From contig NZ_JAQYWD010000002.1 of NCBI RefSeq assembly GCF_030145145.1, positions 124,001 to 188,000 of the forward strand: a stretch of 64,000 nucleotides of DNA. Reading direction: 5' to 3'. The notes below the pieces were generated by a model. That model did no database searches. It saw only the letters and a list, made by a program, of their open reading frames with translations, and was not told the DNA's origin. Shown one piece after another: positions 60,669-64,000 of this stretch. This DNA is from Desulfobacula sp. (GTDB lineage: Bacteria; Desulfobacterota; Desulfobacteria; Desulfobacterales; Desulfobacteraceae). Numbering within the stretch: the first letter of the stretch is position 1; each line of letters starts with the position of its first letter. Position numbers and translations under genes: made by a program.

Positions 60669-62936
60669 TCAAGATATTGCCATCAGTTTGACGGTAAAAA
60701 TTGTACCGCCGCATGCCGTATCCGCCGGAACAGGCTTCCGAGTTTCACATTCCATGATCCCACCTAAACCGGTGATGATGCCATAACTTACAAAAAGTCC
60801 CAGCCCTGTTCCCTTTCCATCGGGCTTTGTGGTGAAAAACGGCTCGAAGATATGGGCAATGTCCTTGTCTTCTATGGCGACACCGTCATCCTGGAACTGC
60901 ACAGCGACCATGTGAAGATGGGTATCCATAAATGTACGGATCGCCAACCCTCCGCCTTGGGGCATGGCATCAGCCGCGTTGTTGATCAGATTGAGAAAAA
61001 CCTGCTGAAGCTTCCGGGAATCCCCTTTTACCATGGGAATTGTGTCCGGAAATTCCGTGGACAAAGAGATGCCTTCTTTGTCAAAGCGGTGCTTCACTAT
61101 CCTGATGGCATCTTCAAGACAGCGATTCAGATCCGTTTGTCGGTCATTGTGGTCTTCTCCCGTGCGGACAAAACCAAGCAGATTCTCAACGATCTCTTTG
61201 CAATGAAGCCCCTGACGTTCGATTATTTTGAGGTCTCTATAATCCTGGGAAAATTTGTCTTTTTTTCGCAGCATAAGGTCACTGAAGCCCAGGATAACCC
61301 CAAGTGGATTGTTAATTTCATGGGCAATCCCTGCGGCCAACACCCCCAGAGAGGCCAGTTTTTCAGTGTGTATCAGGTGGCGCTCAAGCTTTTTGTCTTC
61401 TGTTATATCCCTTGCAATGCACAGCACGGATGTGACATCTGAAGTTTCACTCCGCACGGGTACCATGTTGGCATCAACGACGATCTGCACACCGTCGAGG
61501 TCAAGTCTAAATTCCTTTCTAATGCTTTTGCCCCTTTCAAAAACATCACGGATAAGGGGCTGCAGGCTATTGCTCATTTTTTTGGGGAATAGGGATGACA
61601 GTCCCTTTCCCATATAATCTTCAGCCCGGCATTTAAAAAAAATTGACGTAAAGCTGTTCATGGATTGAAATTTACCATAGGGATCAACGGTGAAGATAAA
61701 GTCTTCAGCGCTTTCCACGAGGGATCGGTATTTTGCCTCGGATTTTACGACCGCCTCGGTTTGCCTGTTGACTTCATTTTCCATATGCCGAGACCATTTC
61801 ATTTCGAAAAACAGAATAATTGAAGCCCCGGCTATAATGGTGAATATCACGACCAGTTGCATGAAGAACTGGTGCATGTATTTTCCCTTTACCGCTTCCT
61901 CTATTTCAAAAACAGGCGCGACAACCGCTATGGACCACTGCTGGGGCAGGACGTTTGAAATCGTCACAGAGGTGTATGCGATCAGCTTTTCCATCCTGCC
62001 GACCAGCCCCCTGTGCCATCCTGAAATATACCATCCCGTCCCTTCCCGGCCTTTGAGCATCTCTTGTCTTTGTATCTTGTTTATCTCCACAAAAGAGATG
62101 TCCTGATATTTTTCTTTTCTTGCAAAAAAAGCATTCTTGCCGACAAATGAGATGTCCGGATGAAAAAGAAAGCGGCCCGCACCATCGATGATCCATGCAT
62201 ACCCTGTCTGACCTGACTTGATGTTTTTAAGGTAGGGACCCAGAAGCCAGGAGACATTGACATGACAACCAAGGAGTCGTGATCCGCTGTGGCCAACGGG
62301 TAATGCCAGTATGATAAAAATTCCAGCAGGTGTGATTTGCAATTTTGAAACGGTTACTTGCTTTATTTTTCCACTATCAAGATCAAGGGAAGGGGACAAA
62401 CCCGCTTCAATTGGAGAACGGGCAATCTCCTTGTGAAAGGGGTAACCGGTGTAAATGATGCCGGCATCCCTGTCGTGAAATTCAATTTTACTGATCCCGG
62501 ATTCAATGACGTGGGCCAGGGTTGACTGTATTTCCCTTTCAGGGTCTTCATTTCTTTCAAGTTCGTTGGAAAGATTTTCCATCTCTCTTATTAAAAAGGA
62601 AAATTCCCTTTCAATAAAATTTTTGACATTGTGCGCAATCACCATCTGCTCTTCATTGAATTGCCTGCGGACGATTTTGCTCATCTCCCGGATAGACCAT
62701 TGTGACATCACCGCACTTGCCGCCACAAAGATTAGCGCTGTAAGGGCCACAATCATTACACTGTTTTTTTCTGTTCCCGGTCGCTTGTATCGTTGGGAAA
62801 GGGTGGGGTCTAACTTCCAGATGCTGCCTGTATTTAATATTTCCAAAACCAATGGTTTCCCGTATTTATTGTAAGCCCTGAGGTTCACAAATGTTATCTG
62901 ATAGCCGTGTTCAAACCCTTTCTTGCCGCTTATCAC
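60669..62936 (-). CDS. Cache-PAS sensor histidine kinase, partner of the NtrC-type regulator
   Basis: 755 residues if begun at GTG 62936; the true start is probably further in, since TM1 begins only at VMIVALTALIFVAASAV (about residue 60). dCache-like periplasmic region (about 90-345), TM2, PAS domain (about 385-500; YRSLVESAEDFIFTVDPYG), HisKA LASLGVLAAGIAHEINNPLG, and HATPase (NLINNAADAM, KGTGLGLFVS). Complete and probably active. It precedes the NtrC-type regulator by 9 nt. The ligand is unknown; the neighbouring exporter makes a sulfonate or sulfite-like signal conceivable. Confidence 0.9.
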   Translation of the reverse strand: MISGKKGFEHGYQITFVNLRAYNKYGKPLVLEILNTGSIWKLDPTLSQRYKRPGTEKNSVMIVALTALIFVAASAVMSQWSIREMSKIVRRQFNEEQMVIAHNVKNFIEREFSFLIREMENLSNELERNEDPEREIQSTLAHVIESGISKIEFHDRDAGIIYTGYPFHKEIARSPIEAGLSPSLDLDSGKIKQVTVSKLQITPAGIFIILALPVGHSGSRLLGCHVNVSWLLGPYLKNIKSGQTGYAWIIDGAGRFLFHPDISFVGKNAFFARKEKYQDISFVEINKIQRQEMLKGREGTGWYISGWHRGLVGRMEKLIAYTSVTISNVLPQQWSIAVVAPVFEIEEAVKGKYMHQFFMQLVVIFTIIAGASIILFFEMKWSRHMENEVNRQTEAVVKSEAKYRSLVESAEDFIFTVDPYGKFQSMNSFTSIFFKCRAEDYMGKGLSSLFPKKMSNSLQPLIRDVFERGKSIRKEFRLDLDGVQIVVDANMVPVRSETSDVTSVLCIARDITEDKKLERHLIHTEKLASLGVLAAGIAHEINNPLGVILGFSDLMLRKKDKFSQDYRDLKIIERQGLHCKEIVENLLGFVRTGEDHNDRQTDLNRCLEDAIRIVKHRFDKEGISLSTEFPDTIPMVKGDSRKLQQVFLNLINNAADAMPQGGGLAIRTFMDTHLHMVAVQFQDDGVAIEDKDIAHIFEPFFTTKPDGKGTGLGLFVSYGIITGLGGIMECETRKPVPADTACGGTIFTVKLMAIS

Positions 62937-63186
62937 GCAATATCTTCAGCAACAATTGTACCACTGCATCCAAACGAAAACATTGTGCAATTTTTGAATG
63001 AAAATAGAATATTTACAGTCAGATACATTAAATATTAACCCTATGGATTCTCCGGTGAAGATGGAAAACTCTTTTACACCTTGTAAATATTATGAACGAT
63101 TAAATAATGATGACCTGTCTTGATAAACAATAAAAAATGAATAGGTTAAAGCAGTATGAAATGAATTAAAAAATAAGGATACCATC
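62937..63186. other. Divergent gap before the CcdA-like gene
   Basis: A 250-bp AT-rich stretch between divergent genes that should hold promoters for both; no confident motif was found. Confidence 0.4.
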
Positions 63187-63885
63187 ATGTTTGCTGAAAA
63201 TATAACCTACCCGGCCGCTCTTTTTGCAGGACTGCTCTCGTTTTTTTCTCCGTGTATTCTGCCATTGATACCGGCATATTTTTCTTTTATGACCGGGCTA
63301 TCCCTTGATGAATTGACGGAAAACAAAAAGGAAACCCGACAGAAAGTGATGGTATCCACCCTGTTTTACGTGGCCGGTTTTTCGTTTATCTTTATTCTTT
63401 TTGGTGCTTCCGCATCTTTTATGGGGGGACTTGCCTCACAATACTCCTGGGTCATCAGATATCTGGGCGGCGGGATTATTCTTGTTTTCGGACTTCATCT
63501 GCTGGGAATTATCAATATCAAAGGATTCAATTTTGAAAAGAAAATCCATGTCAAGGAAAAACCATTGCACCTGATGGGCACCTTTGTCATCGGCATGGCC
63601 TTTGGCGCCGGCTGGAGCCCCTGTATCGGCCCCATTCTGGGAACAATTTTAATTGTTGCCGGAAATCAGAACACGGTTCTTGAAGGAATTTTCCTTTTAG
63701 CGGTCTATTCTGCCGGCCTGGCCATTCCGTTTTTTATCCTGTCCTTTTTCATCAACTCCATTCTTGATATCATGAAACGGGCCACAAAATTTATCGGGGT
63801 GGTCAATAAAATTTCCGGACTTCTACTGATTGCCATCGGCCTTTTACTGATATTTGACAAATTCAGACTTCTTGCCACCCTGTAA
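63187..63885 (+). CDS. CcdA/DsbD-type thiol-disulfide transmembrane protein
   Basis: 232 residues, ATG 63187. Six membrane helices with the two redox Cys in matching helix starts: FFSPCILPLIPAY and GWSPCIGPILGT, the CcdA/DsbD-beta signature. It carries electrons from cytosolic thioredoxin across the membrane to periplasmic thiol proteins, for cytochrome c maturation or similar. A lone core without fused thioredoxin domains, hence CcdA-like rather than DsbD. It is 17 nt upstream of the next plus-strand gene. Confidence 0.93.
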   Translation: MFAENITYPAALFAGLLSFFSPCILPLIPAYFSFMTGLSLDELTENKKETRQKVMVSTLFYVAGFSFIFILFGASASFMGGLASQYSWVIRYLGGGIILVFGLHLLGIINIKGFNFEKKIHVKEKPLHLMGTFVIGMAFGAGWSPCIGPILGTILIVAGNQNTVLEGIFLLAVYSAGLAIPFFILSFFINSILDIMKRATKFIGVVNKISGLLLIAIGLLLIFDKFRLLATL

Positions 63886-63904
63886 GGCACTTAGTGAACC
63901 GTCA

Positions 63905-64000
63905 ATGACTCCCCATCCAAAAAAATTTACCGGATTTATCACCATCACCACCTTTACCAAACTGTTATTTAATATTGCCCGAAGATTGATTTATCCGTTT
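63905..64000 (+). CDS. Start of a probable membrane transporter (cut by window edge)
   Basis: The frame from ATG 63905 is open to the edge (32 codons): a basic start, then KLLFNIARRLIYPF. This resembles the N-terminus of MFS-type transporters (F-N-ARR-YPF), but the visible piece is too short to be sure. It may share an operon with the CcdA-like gene. Confidence 0.4.
   Translation, partial: MTPHPKKFTGFITITTFTKLLFNIARRLIYPF

Overview
The window looks like chromosome of a Gram-negative, anaerobic, sulfate-reducer-type Desulfobacterota (Desulfobacteraceae-like) bacterium. This rests on gene content: a heterodisulfide-reductase-like iron-sulfur selenoprotein, many Cache-domain sensor kinases with sigma54-type regulators, a deltaproteobacterial-style giant polyunsaturated-fatty-acid (PUFA)-like synthase, a CcdA-like protein and envelope lipid proteins. 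The genus cannot be fixed from sequence alone. No tRNA, rRNA or CRISPR array was seen.

Layout. 1-6.1 kb: a minus-strand envelope operon (DUF2092/LolA-like protein, small exported protein, periplasmic protein, SYLF lipid-binding protein, large MscS-type channel, AsmA-like protein running off the left edge). 6.2-19.2 kb: a rearranged regulatory region. It holds an intact REC-LuxR 'LAL' regulator, an intact REC-HisKA_3 kinase and a beta-propeller hybrid kinase. Between them lie broken pieces: kinase tails, truncated receivers, a metallophosphoesterase in two pieces 7 kb apart, a HigB-HigA toxin-antitoxin pair collapsed into one ORF, and a second copy of the 3' tail of the neighbouring giant synthase. 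19.3-33.7 kb: the most striking locus. One 11.8-kb gene encodes a 3,920-residue PUFA-synthase-like megaenzyme (two FMN enoyl-reductase-like domains, KS, KS/CLF-like, AT, KS, four ACPs, KR, DH). A divergent sigma54-dependent activator gene and a lysophospholipid-acyltransferase-like gene follow, and a sigma54-type promoter precedes the megaenzyme. 33.7-39.0 kb: DUF342/FapA-like gene, an IspH-UbiA fusion, parB and parA. 39.1-40.5 kb: a selenoprotein gene with an in-frame TGA and a SECIS-like hairpin. 40.8-50.4 kb: HrpA helicase, ModF-like ATPase, class II cAMP phosphodiesterase-like hydrolase, YehS/DUF1456, an Arg-rich small protein, a CaCA-type exchanger and a DUF1232 protein. 50.4-62.9 kb: minus-strand signalling genes: a Cache kinase with a single-domain receiver, a GNAT-HDAC fusion, a Cache kinase lacking its phospho-acceptor histidine, a small membrane protein, a TauE/SafE exporter, and an NtrC-type regulator with its Cache-PAS kinase. 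63.2 kb to the end: a CcdA-like thiol-disulfide membrane protein and the start of a probable transporter.

The synthase locus reads as a self-contained secondary-lipid pathway: an acyl chain is built and reduced on one polypeptide, is possibly moved into phospholipid by the adjacent acyltransferase, and is probably switched on through sigma54 by the divergent activator. A dispersed family of hairpin repeats (four copies carrying GGGTCAGGCTT-type inverted ends, one diverged) sits in intergenic spaces and marks past mobile-element activity.
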